A stretch of 64,000 nucleotides of DNA, taken from contig NZ_SUGA01000003.1 in assembly GCF_004963255.1 (NCBI RefSeq), positions 170,514 through 234,513 of the forward strand, in the 5' to 3' direction. Below the pieces are notes generated by a model. That model searched no databases and had not been told where the DNA came from. It saw only the letters and a list, made by a program, of their open reading frames with translations. A program made the position numbers and the translations under genes. This document shows positions 26,292 through 34,219 of the stretch, piece by piece (the stretch's first letter is position 1; each line of letters opens with the position of its first letter). Source of the stretch: Mesorhizobium sp. (GTDB lineage Bacteria; Pseudomonadota; Alphaproteobacteria; Rhizobiales; Rhizobiaceae).

Positions 26292-27413
26292 ATGGAACAA
26301 GTCGACTGCATTATCGCCGGCGCAGGCGTGATTGGTCTGGCGGTCGCGCGCGCATTGGCCGCCAAAGGTCTCGACACGCTTGTCCTCGAAGCCGCGGATG
26401 CCATCGGCACCGAGACGAGCTCGCGCAATTCGGAAGTCATCCATGCCGGGATCTATTATCCGCAAGGGTCGCTGAAGGCCCGGCTCTGCGTCGCTGGCCG
26501 CGACATGCTCTATCGATACTGTGCGGAACGCGCGATCCCGAATCGCCGCGCAGGCAAGCTGATCGTCGCGACCGACGAGGCCCAGGACCCCGTGCTTGCC
26601 ACGATCCAGGCTGGCGCCGCTGCCTGCGGCGTCGACGATTTACGCTTCGTCTCCGCCGCCGAAGCGCAAGCCCTGGAGCCGGCGCTTCACTGCACCATGG
26701 CGCTGCTTTCGCCGTCCACTGGCATCATCGACAGCCACGCGCTCATGCTCGGGCTGCTCGGCGACGCCGAGGACAGCGGCGCGACGCTGTCGCTCAACAC
26801 CCGCATCGTCTCGGGCCGCGTCGAGCCGAGCAGGATCGTGGTGCGGACGATGGACGCGGCGAGCGGCGAGCAGTTCGAGATCGCCGCACCGCGCCTTGTC
26901 AATGCTGCCGGCCTGGGCGCCGTCGCCCTGGCAGGCTCGCTCGAAGGGTTCGGCCGGCAATTCCTGCCAACGCTTCGCTACGCCAAGGGCAATTATTTCT
27001 CGGTTGCCGGGCGCGCCCCCTTTTCACATCTTATCTATCCCGTGCCTGAGCCCGGCGGGCTCGGCGTCCATCTTACGCTCGATCTTGCGGGCGCAGCACG
27101 CTTCGGACCGGACGTCGAGTGGACGGACACGATCGACTATCGCGTCGATCCGGCGCGCGGCGAGCGCTTCTATGCCGCGATCCGCAGATATTGGCCTGAT
27201 CTGCCCGATGGCAGCCTGCAGGCGGCCTATAGCGGCATCCGGCCGAAGCTCTCCGGCCCAGGCGACGCCAACAGCGATTTCGTTATCCAGGATGCCGCAA
27301 CGCATGGCATCGACGGCCTCGTCAATTTGTTCGGCATCGAAAGCCCCGGCCTGACTGCCAGCCTGGCGATAGCCGAGCATGTGATGTGCATCGTCGCGCC
27401 CAAGACGGGCTGA
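26292..27413 (+). CDS. FAD-dependent oxidoreductase, LhgO (L-2-hydroxyglutarate dehydrogenase)-like
   Basis: A 373-aa DAO-fold flavoprotein. It has the dinucleotide motif [18 protein letters not shown], the LhgO-type [18 protein letters not shown] segment near residue 45, [10 protein letters not shown] in the middle and [16 protein letters not shown] at the C-terminus. These features match the YgaF/LhgO group, which oxidises L-2-hydroxyglutarate with electrons going to the quinone pool. The start follows AGGG. It stands alone on the plus strand, divergent from the aminotransferase across 191 bp. Another 2-hydroxyacid is possible. Confidence 0.8.
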   Translation: MEQVDCIIAGAGVIGLAVARALAAKGLDTLVLEAADAIGTETSSRNSEVIHAGIYYPQGSLKARLCVAGRDMLYRYCAERAIPNRRAGKLIVATDEAQDPVLATIQAGAAACGVDDLRFVSAAEAQALEPALHCTMALLSPSTGIIDSHALMLGLLGDAEDSGATLSLNTRIVSGRVEPSRIVVRTMDAASGEQFEIAAPRLVNAAGLGAVALAGSLEGFGRQFLPTLRYAKGNYFSVAGRAPFSHLIYPVPEPGGLGVHLTLDLAGAARFGPDVEWTDTIDYRVDPARGERFYAAIRRYWPDLPDGSLQAAYSGIRPKLSGPGDANSDFVIQDAATHGIDGLVNLFGIESPGLTASLAIAEHVMCIVAPKTG

Positions 27414-27448
27414 CGGCGCCGCGACGTCAAGACGCGGCGCCCTCGCAC

Positions 27449-27673
27449 TCAATGCCGGCGCCCATGTCCAACGAGGCGGTATCTGAAGCGATCGCGCACG
27501 AATTCGTTGAAGAATTGGCCTTTAGAGAAAGCTGCCTTGAAGGCCATGTAGAGCTCGGGTTCCACATCCTCATAGTCGTAGCGGTCGCCGCTCGGAACGA
27601 ACCACACCGAAAGGACTCGCCGCGACGGATCGTAGTGAATGTTCTGGATTGCGGTGGAAGGCATGGCCGGCAT
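27449..27673 (-). CDS. KTSC-domain small protein
   Basis: A 74-aa protein that matches the KTSC pattern over its length: S-T-A-IQNIHYDPSRRVLSVWF, then a Tyr-rich G-D-R-YDYEDVEPELY, then AAFSKGQFFNEFVRDRFRYR. The family is found alone or fused to nucleic-acid enzymes and its role is not established. It is convergent with the LhgO-like gene (36-bp gap) and divergent from the AlkB-like gene. The Lys-Thr-Ser-Cys signature residues are only partly kept here. Confidence 0.78.
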   Translation of the reverse strand: MPAMPSTAIQNIHYDPSRRVLSVWFVPSGDRYDYEDVEPELYMAFKAAFSKGQFFNEFVRDRFRYRLVGHGRRH

Positions 27674-27763
27674 CCTGCTTCCATCCTAACCCTTCACGCA
27701 TCCCCAGGTTCCGCGGGCCGGGAGCGGCCTTGCACACGTGCTCCGATCGCCTATCTGAGCCGC

Positions 27764-28381
27764 ATGTCATCAGCCAAACGCCCGACCAAGGAGAGCGCCT
27801 GCCAGGGCGATCTCTTTGGCGCGCCCGGACGCGCGCTGCCCGCAAGCCTGCCCGAGGGCTTCTCCTACAAGCCGGACCTGATCACCCGCGACGAAGAGCA
27901 CGAACTGGTCAGCCACATCGAGGGCCTGCCTTTCAAGCCATTCGATTTTCACGGCCATCTTGCCAACAGGCAGGTCGTCGGCTTCGGCCTGCGCTACGAC
28001 TATGAGCGCCGCCAAGTGCTCGAAGCGCCGCCCATTCCGGATTTCATGCTGCCGCTGCGCGCCAAGGTCGCCGAATTCGCGGGCGTCGCGGCGAGCGAAT
28101 TCGCGCAGCTGCTGATCAACGAATATCGCCCAGGCGCTGGCATAGGCTGGCACAAGGATAAGCCGCATTTCGAGCTGGTCGCTGGCGTTTCCCTGCTGGC
28201 GCCCTGCAGCTTCCGGCTGCGCTGCAAGAGCGGCGCGGCATGGGACCGTGAAACGATCGAGGTCGAGCCAAGGTCCGTCTATCTCATGGCCGGCCCGGCG
28301 CGAAACGAGTGGGAACACTCCATCCCGCCCGTCGAACAACACCGGTACTCCGTGACCTTCCGGACAATGCGCGTCGGCTGA
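27764..28381 (+). CDS. AlkB-like 2-oxoglutarate/Fe(II) dioxygenase
   Basis: A 205-aa AlkB-fold dioxygenase. The iron ligands H-x-D are in GIGWHKDKP (near residue 130) and the distal His in EWEHSIPPVEQHRYSVTFR. The last Arg positions fit the 2-oxoglutarate-binding R-x5-R pattern of AlkB. The N-terminal ACQGDLFG segment is common in rhizobial AlkB2/3-like repair proteins. AlkB proteins reverse N-alkyl damage on DNA or RNA by oxidative demethylation. I chose the ATG at 27764; an in-frame extension to 27386 overlaps other genes and has no family features. Confidence 0.87.
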   Translation: MSSAKRPTKESACQGDLFGAPGRALPASLPEGFSYKPDLITRDEEHELVSHIEGLPFKPFDFHGHLANRQVVGFGLRYDYERRQVLEAPPIPDFMLPLRAKVAEFAGVAASEFAQLLINEYRPGAGIGWHKDKPHFELVAGVSLLAPCSFRLRCKSGAAWDRETIEVEPRSVYLMAGPARNEWEHSIPPVEQHRYSVTFRTMRVG

Positions 28382-28415
28382 AGGGCCAGGCGTCCAGATG
28401 ATCCGCTATCGCGCC

Positions 28416-28463
28416 AAAAACAGAAATGGAGCGGCTCACCGTTTCACTGAAGCGATGAACCGC
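28416..28463. repeat. Degenerate copy of the rhizobial two-hairpin intergenic repeat (second hairpin)
   Basis: AAAAACAGAAATGGAGCGG followed by an imperfect hairpin (28431-28445 against 28449-28463, 12 of 15 pairs, loop ACT) aligns with the second half of the element at 52266-52370. The hairpin core CACCGTTTC is kept. It lies between the AlkB-like gene and the convergent cupin gene. Confidence 0.5.
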
Positions 28464-28471
28464 GTCGGCCC

Positions 28472-28897
28472 TTATTTCTTGATCGGAAACGTCAGTTCCT
28501 GTTGGGAAGTGTCGACGACGAAGACGGCCAGCAGCTTTGCCGGTTTCGTTTTGCTGGCATTTTCGCTGACGCCATGGCGGTCGCCGGGCATTTCCGAAAA
28601 GCTCTCGCCGGCCTTGTAGACTGTAACGGGACCGTCATTGACCTGGCTGCGGATCTCGCCTTCCAGCACGGTGGCGTAGATGAAGGCGGACTGGGGATGC
28701 GTGTGGCCCTCGGAGAAGCCGCCGGGAGCATATTCGACGAGAACGCCTTTCATGCTCTTGCCGGGCACATTCGGCAGCTCATGGTCGTAGACCAGGGTGA
28801 CCTTTGCGCCTTTGCCGCCGCCGGGGGTGTCGTTGGCGAAAGCCAAAGCGGGCAGAAACGCCGCGAGAATTGCGGCGGCAGCGAGTGACTTGATCAT
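28472..28897 (-). CDS. Periplasmic cupin-domain protein
   Basis: A 141-aa single-domain cupin with a Sec signal peptide (IKSLAAAAILAAFLPALAF, cleavage before NDTPGG). Cupin motif 1 is GGFSEGHTHPQSAFIYATVLEGE (GHTHP gives two metal His and the later Glu) and motif 2 includes EMPGDRHGVSENAS with the third His. A Gln-Ser replaces part of the usual HxH...E spacing, but the metal site looks intact. The ligand is unknown. It lies 51 bp downstream of the NmrA-like gene and may share its Rrf2-controlled transcript. Confidence 0.85.
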   Translation of the reverse strand: MIKSLAAAAILAAFLPALAFANDTPGGGKGAKVTLVYDHELPNVPGKSMKGVLVEYAPGGFSEGHTHPQSAFIYATVLEGEIRSQVNDGPVTVYKAGESFSEMPGDRHGVSENASKTKPAKLLAVFVVDTSQQELTFPIKK

Positions 28898-28948
28898 TTC
28901 GATTGTCCTTTCACGGTTGGATGCCGCCGGATGAAGGGCGGCGGGCGG

Positions 28949-29701
28949 TCATTTTTTTGGCTGGGCAGCGAACCACTGATCGAAACCGACGCGGCCGATG
29001 CGGGGATGGTCGTCGGAAACGAGCGAGCCGTCCTGCAGTCTGGTTCCGAAGTACCGCGCTTCCGGATCGGCTATGACGGTGCGCGTGTCGCCGATCGCCT
29101 TGAGGTAGCGGGCGACAAAATCGCACAGCCGCAGGCGCTCCGGACCAGATATCTCGACGATGCCGTTGACCGGCGCGGCAAGAGCGGCGTCCGTCACGAA
29201 GTCAGCGACGTCGTCGGAAGCGATCGGCTGAAGGTAGCCCGTCGACAGGCGCGTCGTATCGCCGATCGTGCCTTCCTTGGCGATGCCGCCTAGAAACTCG
29301 AAGAACTGAGTGGAACGCACGATCGTATAGGGAATGCCGCCTTCCCGGATGATCTTTTCTTGACCGACCTTGGCGCGAAGATAGCCGCTGTCGGGCAATC
29401 GGTCCGTCCCGATGATGGACAGCGCGACGTGATGTTTGACGCCAGCGGCCTTTTCGGCGGCAATCAGGTTCCTCTCCGACGTCTGGAAAAATTCGAGCAC
29501 GGCCTTGTGCTCGAATGAAGGAGAATTTGCGAGGTCGACAACCACCTCGGCCCCGGTCAACACAGCAGCCAGTCCCTCGCCGGTAATGGTGTTGACGCCG
29601 GTGTTGGGCGAGGCCGCAATCACCTCGTGACCGCGCTTGCGCAGGCGTTCTGCGGTCTTGGAACCGATCAGGCCGGTTCCCCCGATGATGACAATTTTCA
29701 T
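28949..29701 (-). CDS. NmrA/NAD(P)-binding SDR-like protein
   Basis: A 250-aa atypical short-chain-dehydrogenase fold. It starts MKIVIIGGTGLIGSKTAERL (GxxGxxG dinucleotide motif). VVVDLANSPSF, HHVALSIIGTDRLPDSGYLRAK and YTIVRSTQFFEFLGGIA follow, as in NmrA/YwnB-type redox-sensing or quinone-reductase-like proteins. The Tyr-x3-Lys catalytic pair is represented by Y-L-R-A-K. The ATG at 29701 follows GGAG. Two Rrf2-type operators lie 100 bp upstream in the divergent region shared with the MscS gene. The cupin gene follows. Confidence 0.82.
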   Translation of the reverse strand: MKIVIIGGTGLIGSKTAERLRKRGHEVIAASPNTGVNTITGEGLAAVLTGAEVVVDLANSPSFEHKAVLEFFQTSERNLIAAEKAAGVKHHVALSIIGTDRLPDSGYLRAKVGQEKIIREGGIPYTIVRSTQFFEFLGGIAKEGTIGDTTRLSTGYLQPIASDDVADFVTDAALAAPVNGIVEISGPERLRLCDFVARYLKAIGDTRTVIADPEARYFGTRLQDGSLVSDDHPRIGRVGFDQWFAAQPKK

Positions 29702-29801
29702 GTGATGACTCCGTTTGCGCCGCTCTTGCGGCACGCTCCTTGTTCGATGGTTCGTCAGGGCGAGCGGCCTGATCGGTCGATCATAACCAGCCTTTCCTTT
29801 A

Positions 29802-29824
29802 TTAAGGATATCAGATATCCTTAA
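29802..29824. promoter_or_regulatory. Rrf2-type operator A (TTAAGGAT-N7-ATCCTTAA)
   Basis: A 10-bp perfect inverted repeat (TTAAGGATAT / ATATCCTTAA, 3-bp spacer) lies between the divergent NmrA-like and MscS genes. It overlaps the next copy by 4 bp and has the same 8-7-8 layout as the site in front of the Rrf2 gene at 31408. Confidence 0.75.
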
Positions 29825-29843
29825 GGATGGATAATATCCTTAA
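29821..29843. promoter_or_regulatory. Rrf2-type operator B (TTAAGGAT-N7-ATCCTTAA)
   Basis: Second perfect 8-bp inverted repeat with a 7-bp spacer (GGATAAT), tandem to operator A. Two adjacent full sites suggest cooperative binding of two dimers over the divergent promoters. Confidence 0.75.
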
Positions 29844-29914
29844 TTGCCGAAGTGTAAAGCCCCTCTGTGTTGAGCGGCGCGCTTCGAGCTTGAGCAGTTT
29901 CAGCAGAGGGTTCG

Positions 29915-30904
29915 ATGCCGCTTGTCCTGACCAACATCCTCGGAATCGCGGGTATCGTCGTCTGGCACCTCCAGGGCAGCAGCCGCCCGACAGGTCGGCT
30001 GATCGTCCAGATCCTTTTCTTTGTCGGGATGAGTTCGGTGCTCTATCTGGGCGGCATCTCTCCGCAGCATGTCGACGACACCGAGCTGCGGGGCTTCGTC
30101 GCGCTGCTCGCCAAATCGGCCATGATCCTGTGGTGGACGCACCTGGCATGGACGACTATTGGCCTCGTCCACTTCTTGCTGATGCTCAAGCGCGGGCCGC
30201 GGGAAGCGCATCTCGTCCAGGATATGGCCGTCGGCGTCATCTATCCCGGCGTGGCGCTATCCATCATAGGCTTCGTTTTCGGCGTGCCGGTCGGCACTTT
30301 GGTCGCAACCTCGGGCATCGTCGCGATCGTATTCGGCCTCGCCTTGCAAAACACTTTGGGCGATGTCTTCTCGGGCATCGCGCTGACGCTTGGCAGGACT
30401 TATGCGATAGGCGACTGGATCCAGTTGAAGGATGGCGCGGAAGGCCGTGTCATCGAAACCAATTGGCGCTCCGCCAAACTGCTCACCGCGCAGTATAATG
30501 TCGTGGTGGTGCCGAACAGCGTGCTGGCCAGGCAAGCGGTGACCAATCTCAGCCGTCCCGACGACACGCGCCAGATCACATTGGGCGTGCGCATCGCCCT
30601 CGCAACGCCGACTTTTGTCGAACAGGTGATGTGGTCCGTGCTTGATGGCAGCGCGCGGATCGTCAAAGACCCGCCGCCATTTGTTGTTTTGAAAACGATC
30701 GATGCGGTCGCGATCGAAGTCGACTTGCTGTTCCGCATCACAGACCCCGCCGATTGGGCAACGGCCCGCAACGAAATCATCGGCCTCCTCTACAGCCACT
30801 GCAAGGCAAAAGGCCTTTCGTTCGCCGCACCGGCGGAAAGCCTCGTCTTCAACATGGCCGCGATGGCTCAGGGTATCGATGCGCGTTCATCCAGCGCGGC
30901 CTAA
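29915..30904 (+). CDS. MscS-family mechanosensitive channel
   Basis: A 329-aa inner-membrane protein. Four hydrophobic segments cover the first about 150 residues. The pore-lining helix follows as GTLVATSGIVAIVFGLALQNTLGDVFSG, the MscS TM3 with its Ala/Gly packing and the QNTLGD motif. A beta domain (YAIGDWIQL, GRVIETNWRSAKL) and the C-terminal cage domain complete it. It releases solutes on hypo-osmotic shock. It diverges from the NmrA-like gene over two Rrf2-type operators, so expression is likely redox- or stress-linked. Its last 18 bp overlap the convergent Rrf2 gene. Confidence 0.92.
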   Translation: MPLVLTNILGIAGIVVWHLQGSSRPTGRLIVQILFFVGMSSVLYLGGISPQHVDDTELRGFVALLAKSAMILWWTHLAWTTIGLVHFLLMLKRGPREAHLVQDMAVGVIYPGVALSIIGFVFGVPVGTLVATSGIVAIVFGLALQNTLGDVFSGIALTLGRTYAIGDWIQLKDGAEGRVIETNWRSAKLLTAQYNVVVVPNSVLARQAVTNLSRPDDTRQITLGVRIALATPTFVEQVMWSVLDGSARIVKDPPPFVVLKTIDAVAIEVDLLFRITDPADWATARNEIIGLLYSHCKAKGLSFAAPAESLVFNMAAMAQGIDARSSSAA

Positions 30905-31375
30905 CACCCACGCGAAAGTGTCCTTCCAGAGCTTTGCGGGGGTTTCCCGCACGAGCATGCGCTCGAGATCCGAGAGTGTGACGCTGCGCAGTTTTTCACG
31001 CCAGGCTTCGTCGGCCTCCCACATGATGCGCGCGACGGCGCACGGACCGCTGTAGCAATAGTCGTCGGGCAGGCAAGGATTGTTCGTGCGGATATTGTTG
31101 CACACGAAGGTGCGCGTCTCGCCTTCCACTGCCTCGACGATGTCCAGGAAAGTCACCTGCCCTGGCGACTTTGCAAGGCGGTATCCGCCCGATGGACCCA
31201 GGGTCGTATCGACGAGCCCCGCCTGCGACAGGCTCTGCAATGCCTTGGAGAGATATTCTTTCGGAAGTCCATGGAGTTCCGCCAGCGCCTTGGTGGACAG
31301 ATAGCGCCCCTCAGGCAGACCGGAGAGAATGGCGCAGCAATGCAGCGCCCATTCAACCTGGCTTTTCAAAATCAT
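30887..31375 (-). CDS. Rrf2-family transcriptional regulator, cysteine-rich
   Basis: A 162-aa regulator. The N-terminal winged helix is MILKSQVEWALHCCAILSGL, then LSTKALAELHGLPKEYLSKALQSL, and the wing is GPSGGYRLAKSP. A cysteine cluster near residues 91-111 reads VCNNIRTNNPCLPDDYCYSGPC. The four Cys spaced 9, 6 and 4 residues apart could hold an Fe-S cluster or act as a thiol switch. The spacing differs from IscR (C-x5-C-x5-C) and NsrR. A TTAAGGAT-type operator lies 33 bp upstream, which implies autoregulation. Confidence 0.9.
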   Translation of the reverse strand: MILKSQVEWALHCCAILSGLPEGRYLSTKALAELHGLPKEYLSKALQSLSQAGLVDTTLGPSGGYRLAKSPGQVTFLDIVEAVEGETRTFVCNNIRTNNPCLPDDYCYSGPCAVARIMWEADEAWREKLRSVTLSDLERMLVRETPAKLWKDTFAWVLGRAG

Positions 31376-31407
31376 AGTCTTTTCCGGGAACGACCGATCA
31401 CCGCATA

Positions 31408-31430
31408 TTAAGGATAAATAATATCCCTAT
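31408..31430. promoter_or_regulatory. Rrf2-type operator C, upstream of the Rrf2 gene
   Basis: TTAAGGAT (31408-31415), a 7-bp spacer AAATAAT, then ATCCCTAT (31423-31430) gives the same 8-7-8 geometry as operators A and B with two mismatches in the right arm. It lies 33 bp upstream of the regulator's ATG. Confidence 0.7.
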
Positions 31431-31534
31431 TATAGCACTGTGTAAACATCGAGGGCGTAAGAGGACTGCGATGGGGGAACCATCACCGGGCCCCGGGGTT
31501 GTGTCGTCAGATTTCGAGATCGAAAGGAAAGACG

Positions 31535-31930
31535 ATGCGCACCTTGACGATGGTCCTGGCGCTGTCGGCAATTGCATTGGCGCAGCCCGTTTCTGCTCAA
31601 CGCGCCGATCCGCAGCCGCCGCAAGCCCCGCCTCCTGCTCAGGAGCCTATCCCGCACCAGCCGCAGCCCGGCCAGGACGATGCCGCCCAGAACGTCACCA
31701 ATATCGTGGTGGTGGCGATCGAGGACCTGCCTTCGGAAGTGAAGGCGCAGGCGGAGGCCGTGGTCACCAGGACGACGGCAAAGGAGTTGGCCAAGCTGCA
31801 GAACTCGGTCGACGCCTCGCCGGAGGCAACGTCGGTCCTGCATGCGAACGGGCTGAATTCCTCGCAGGTCGTCGCCGCCAACATCGACGGTGACGGCACG
31901 CTGACGCTGATCATCCAGACGACGGCCTGA
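31535..31930 (+). CDS. Small secreted protein, proline/glutamine-rich N-terminus
   Basis: A 131-aa protein with a clear Sec signal peptide ([20 protein letters not shown], cleavage before QRADPQ). A Pro/Gln-rich linker ([20 protein letters not shown]) is followed by a compact C-terminal part beginning [21 protein letters not shown] do not recognise a family. GAAAGGAAAG precedes the ATG at 31535. It lies 68 bp upstream of the orphan nuoD in the same direction. The role is unknown; the linker suggests an envelope-associated protein. Confidence 0.75.
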   Translation: MRTLTMVLALSAIALAQPVSAQRADPQPPQAPPPAQEPIPHQPQPGQDDAAQNVTNIVVVAIEDLPSEVKAQAEAVVTRTTAKELAKLQNSVDASPEATSVLHANGLNSSQVVAANIDGDGTLTLIIQTTA

Positions 31931-31997
31931 CCTTTGGGGGCATGACCCGGCCGAACGGCCGCCGTCGCCTTCGATCCTCACTCTTGCGGAGGTCGCC

Positions 31998-33188
31998 ATG
32001 ACCGAAGCCGCAGTTCGCAACTTCACCCTGAATTTCGGGCCGCAGCACCCGTCCGCGCATGGCGTGCTGCGGCTGGTGCTGGAATTGGACGGCGAGATCG
32101 TCGACCGCGCCGATCCGCATATCGGCCTGCTCCATCGCGGCACCGAGAAGCTGATCGAGTACAAGAACTACCTGCAGGCGCTGCCCTATTTCGACCGGCT
32201 CGACTATGTCGCGCCGATGAACCAGGAGCATGCCTTCTGCCTTGCCGCCGAAAAGCTGCTGGAAATATCGGTTCCCCGGCGCGGGCAACTCATCCGCGTG
32301 CTGTTTTGCGAGATCGGCCGGTTGCTCTCGCATCTTCTCAACGTCACCACGCAGGCCATGGATATCGGCGCCCTGACCCCGCCCCTCTGGGGTTTCGCCG
32401 AACGCGAGAAGCTGATGGTGTTTTATGAACGCGCATCCGGCGCCCGCATGCACGCGAATTATTTCCGCGTCGGCGGCGTGCACCAGGATCTGCCGGAGCA
32501 GCTCCTGGACGACATCTGGAATTTCTGCGATCCGTTTCTGAAGGTCTGCGACAATCTCGAAGGCCTGCTTACCGACAACCGCATTTTCAAGCAGCGCAAC
32601 GTCGATATCGGCGCGATTTCGCTCGATGACGCCTGGGCTCTGGGTTTCTCCGGCCCGATGGTGCGCGGCTCGGGCGCCGCCTGGGACCTGCGCAAGGCGC
32701 AGCCCTATGAATGCTATCCCGAGATGGAGTTCGATATCCCGGTCGGCAAGAACGGCGACTGCTACGACCGCTATCTGGTACGCATGGAGGAGATGCGCCA
32801 GTCGGTGCGCATCATGCGGCAGTGCCTGGAGAAGCTGCGCTCAGCCGATGGCCAGGGCCCGGTCGCGGTGGCCAATCAGAAGATCACGCCGCCGCCGCGC
32901 GCCACCATGAAGCGCTCCATGGAAGCGACCATCCATCATTTCAAGCTTTATACCGAAGGCCACCGCGTGCCGCGTGGCGAGGTCTATGCCGCGGTTGAGG
33001 CGCCGAAGGGCGAGTTCGGCGTCTATCTGGTCTCCGACGGCGGCAACATTCCCTATCGCTGCAAGATACGCGCGCCATCCTTCGCCCATCTGCAGGCGAT
33101 GGATTTCCTGTCGCGCGGGCACATGGTGGCGGATGTCGCGGCGATCATCGGTTCGCTCGACATCGTCTTCGGCGAGATCGACCGCTAG
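31998..33188 (+). CDS. nuoD: NADH-quinone oxidoreductase subunit D (orphan copy)
   Basis: A 396-aa, full-length NuoD/49-kDa subunit of respiratory complex I. Conserved blocks include [90 protein letters not shown] and the C-terminal VFGEIDR. The His and Tyr residues at the quinone site (HPSAHG; Y in LDYVAPM) are present. The family product sits at the membrane-arm junction and helps bind quinone. No other nuo gene is nearby, so this is an isolated paralogue. A ribosome site (GCGGAGG) precedes the ATG. Confidence 0.95.
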   Translation: MTEAAVRNFTLNFGPQHPSAHGVLRLVLELDGEIVDRADPHIGLLHRGTEKLIEYKNYLQALPYFDRLDYVAPMNQEHAFCLAAEKLLEISVPRRGQLIRVLFCEIGRLLSHLLNVTTQAMDIGALTPPLWGFAEREKLMVFYERASGARMHANYFRVGGVHQDLPEQLLDDIWNFCDPFLKVCDNLEGLLTDNRIFKQRNVDIGAISLDDAWALGFSGPMVRGSGAAWDLRKAQPYECYPEMEFDIPVGKNGDCYDRYLVRMEEMRQSVRIMRQCLEKLRSADGQGPVAVANQKITPPPRATMKRSMEATIHHFKLYTEGHRVPRGEVYAAVEAPKGEFGVYLVSDGGNIPYRCKIRAPSFAHLQAMDFLSRGHMVADVAAIIGSLDIVFGEIDR

Positions 33189-33199
33189 CGCAACGAGGG

Positions 33200-33221
33200 C
33201 GGAGAACTCGCCAGGTCTCCG
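33200..33221 (+). terminator. Weak hairpin after nuoD
   Basis: CGGAGA (33200-33205) pairs with TCTCCG (33216-33221) around a 10-nt loop starting 12 bp after the nuoD stop. There is no clear T-tract. Confidence 0.3.
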
Positions 33222-33270
33222 TTACTCCTATCAAGATCTCGAACCAATGCCCCGGTGCGCAGGTGCACGC

Positions 33271-33705
33271 CTAGTGCATGAACACAGCTCTCAGCCACGC
33301 AAGGATGCCCGCACCCGGAGAGACCGCCGCGCGCACGCGCGATGCCGCCCAGCGTGCCGGCATGTTGGCGCCGACATGGCAATGGCAGACAACCTCATGC
33401 AGTTGCCAGTCGCTCATCTCGAAGAAGCGCTTGGCTTCGCCATACGTGTCATCCTGCAGGCCCTGCGCACGGAAGATCGGATCTTCGAATGCGACGGTGA
33501 TCGCCGATCCGTCGGTGCGCATTCTTTCACGCACGTCGGGTGGAGCGTATTCGGTGCCCGCCAACGCCGTGAGGCGGCGGCTGGGGCTTTGTTCGAGAAG
33601 TTGCGCCCAGCGCTCAAGGCGCTGGCCCCGATTGGCGATGAGAGCCGGTGCTTCGGCCTGAACGTCAGCAACGGCGTTGATTTGGTCAAGGGTTTGGTGC
33701 TTCAC
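33271..33705 (-). CDS. Hypothetical protein
   Basis: A 144-aa cytoplasmic protein that I do not recognise. It starts with GTG behind CAGGAG. It reads KHQTLDQINAVADVQAEAPA, then RLERWAQLLEQSP, a TALAGTEYAPPDVRERMR segment and a C-terminus with AAVSPGAGILAWLRAVFMH. There are no transmembrane helices, although the last 20 residues are hydrophobic. The conserved-looking CHCHVGANMPARWA stretch has two Cys and two His that could bind metal. It is convergent with nuoD (82-bp gap). Confidence 0.65.
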   Translation of the reverse strand: MKHQTLDQINAVADVQAEAPALIANRGQRLERWAQLLEQSPSRRLTALAGTEYAPPDVRERMRTDGSAITVAFEDPIFRAQGLQDDTYGEAKRFFEMSDWQLHEVVCHCHVGANMPARWAASRVRAAVSPGAGILAWLRAVFMH

Positions 33706-33994
33706 GGCCGTCTCCTGTATCGACAGATGATCACCCGCCCACACTGGGAACTAAGGCGCCGCCCAACGCCGGCAAGGGCCGAAAGGGACCCGCGGAATCA
33801 TTTGATCGTTCTCGCGGCGCGATCGTGTGGGAACCATCCGCTGGCGCGGCCGTTCTGCCAGCTTGCGCCGCCGATCGCTCCTGACGAAACCGTCTGAATA
33901 CGGCGATCGCCTTCATCATTTCAGGTCGGGCAGGACATCCCGCTTGTCGGGATCGCGCAGAGCCTGGCAAGGCGCCGAGCGGAAGGAAAAAGCG

Positions 33995-34177
33995 ATGGCC
34001 ATTCTCCCCAATCCGGACCCGTCTCCAACGCTGGTGCCGACGCCTCCGCCCATCCCGGAACCCAAGCCGTTGCGCGAGCCGGATCCGGATCGGCTTCCCG
34101 ATGAGGCGCCGATCCCCAATCCCGATGAGAATGACGCGCCGCCCAAGCATTCCACGCCCAGGCGGCGCAAGTATTGA
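33995..34177 (+). CDS. Small proline-rich protein, unknown
   Basis: A 60-aa highly acidic and proline-rich peptide (MAILPNPDPSPTLVPTPPPI, then EPDPDRLPDEAPIPNPDEN) ending in a basic RRRKY tail. GGAAGGAAAAA precedes the ATG at 33995, and a terminator-like hairpin follows 9 bp after the stop. Similar low-complexity small proteins are common in rhizobia. No function is known. It is probably intrinsically disordered. Confidence 0.6.
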   Translation: MAILPNPDPSPTLVPTPPPIPEPKPLREPDPDRLPDEAPIPNPDENDAPPKHSTPRRRKY

Positions 34178-34186
34178 CCCCGTTGC

Positions 34187-34211
34187 GGGAGGCGCGCCGA
34201 ACGCACCTCCC
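34187..34211. terminator. Bidirectional terminator hairpin
   Basis: GGGAGGCGCG (34187-34196) pairs with CGCACCTCCC (34202-34211) with one mismatch and a 5-nt loop. It lies between the convergent small proline-rich gene and the SIS-domain gene. No U-tract. Confidence 0.55.
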
Positions 34212-34219
34212 GAGCATCG

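Noticed and set aside
33706..33994. Possible extra small genes in the 289-bp gap before the proline-rich gene
   Set aside because: Open frames there are Arg/Ser-rich shadows without ribosome sites.
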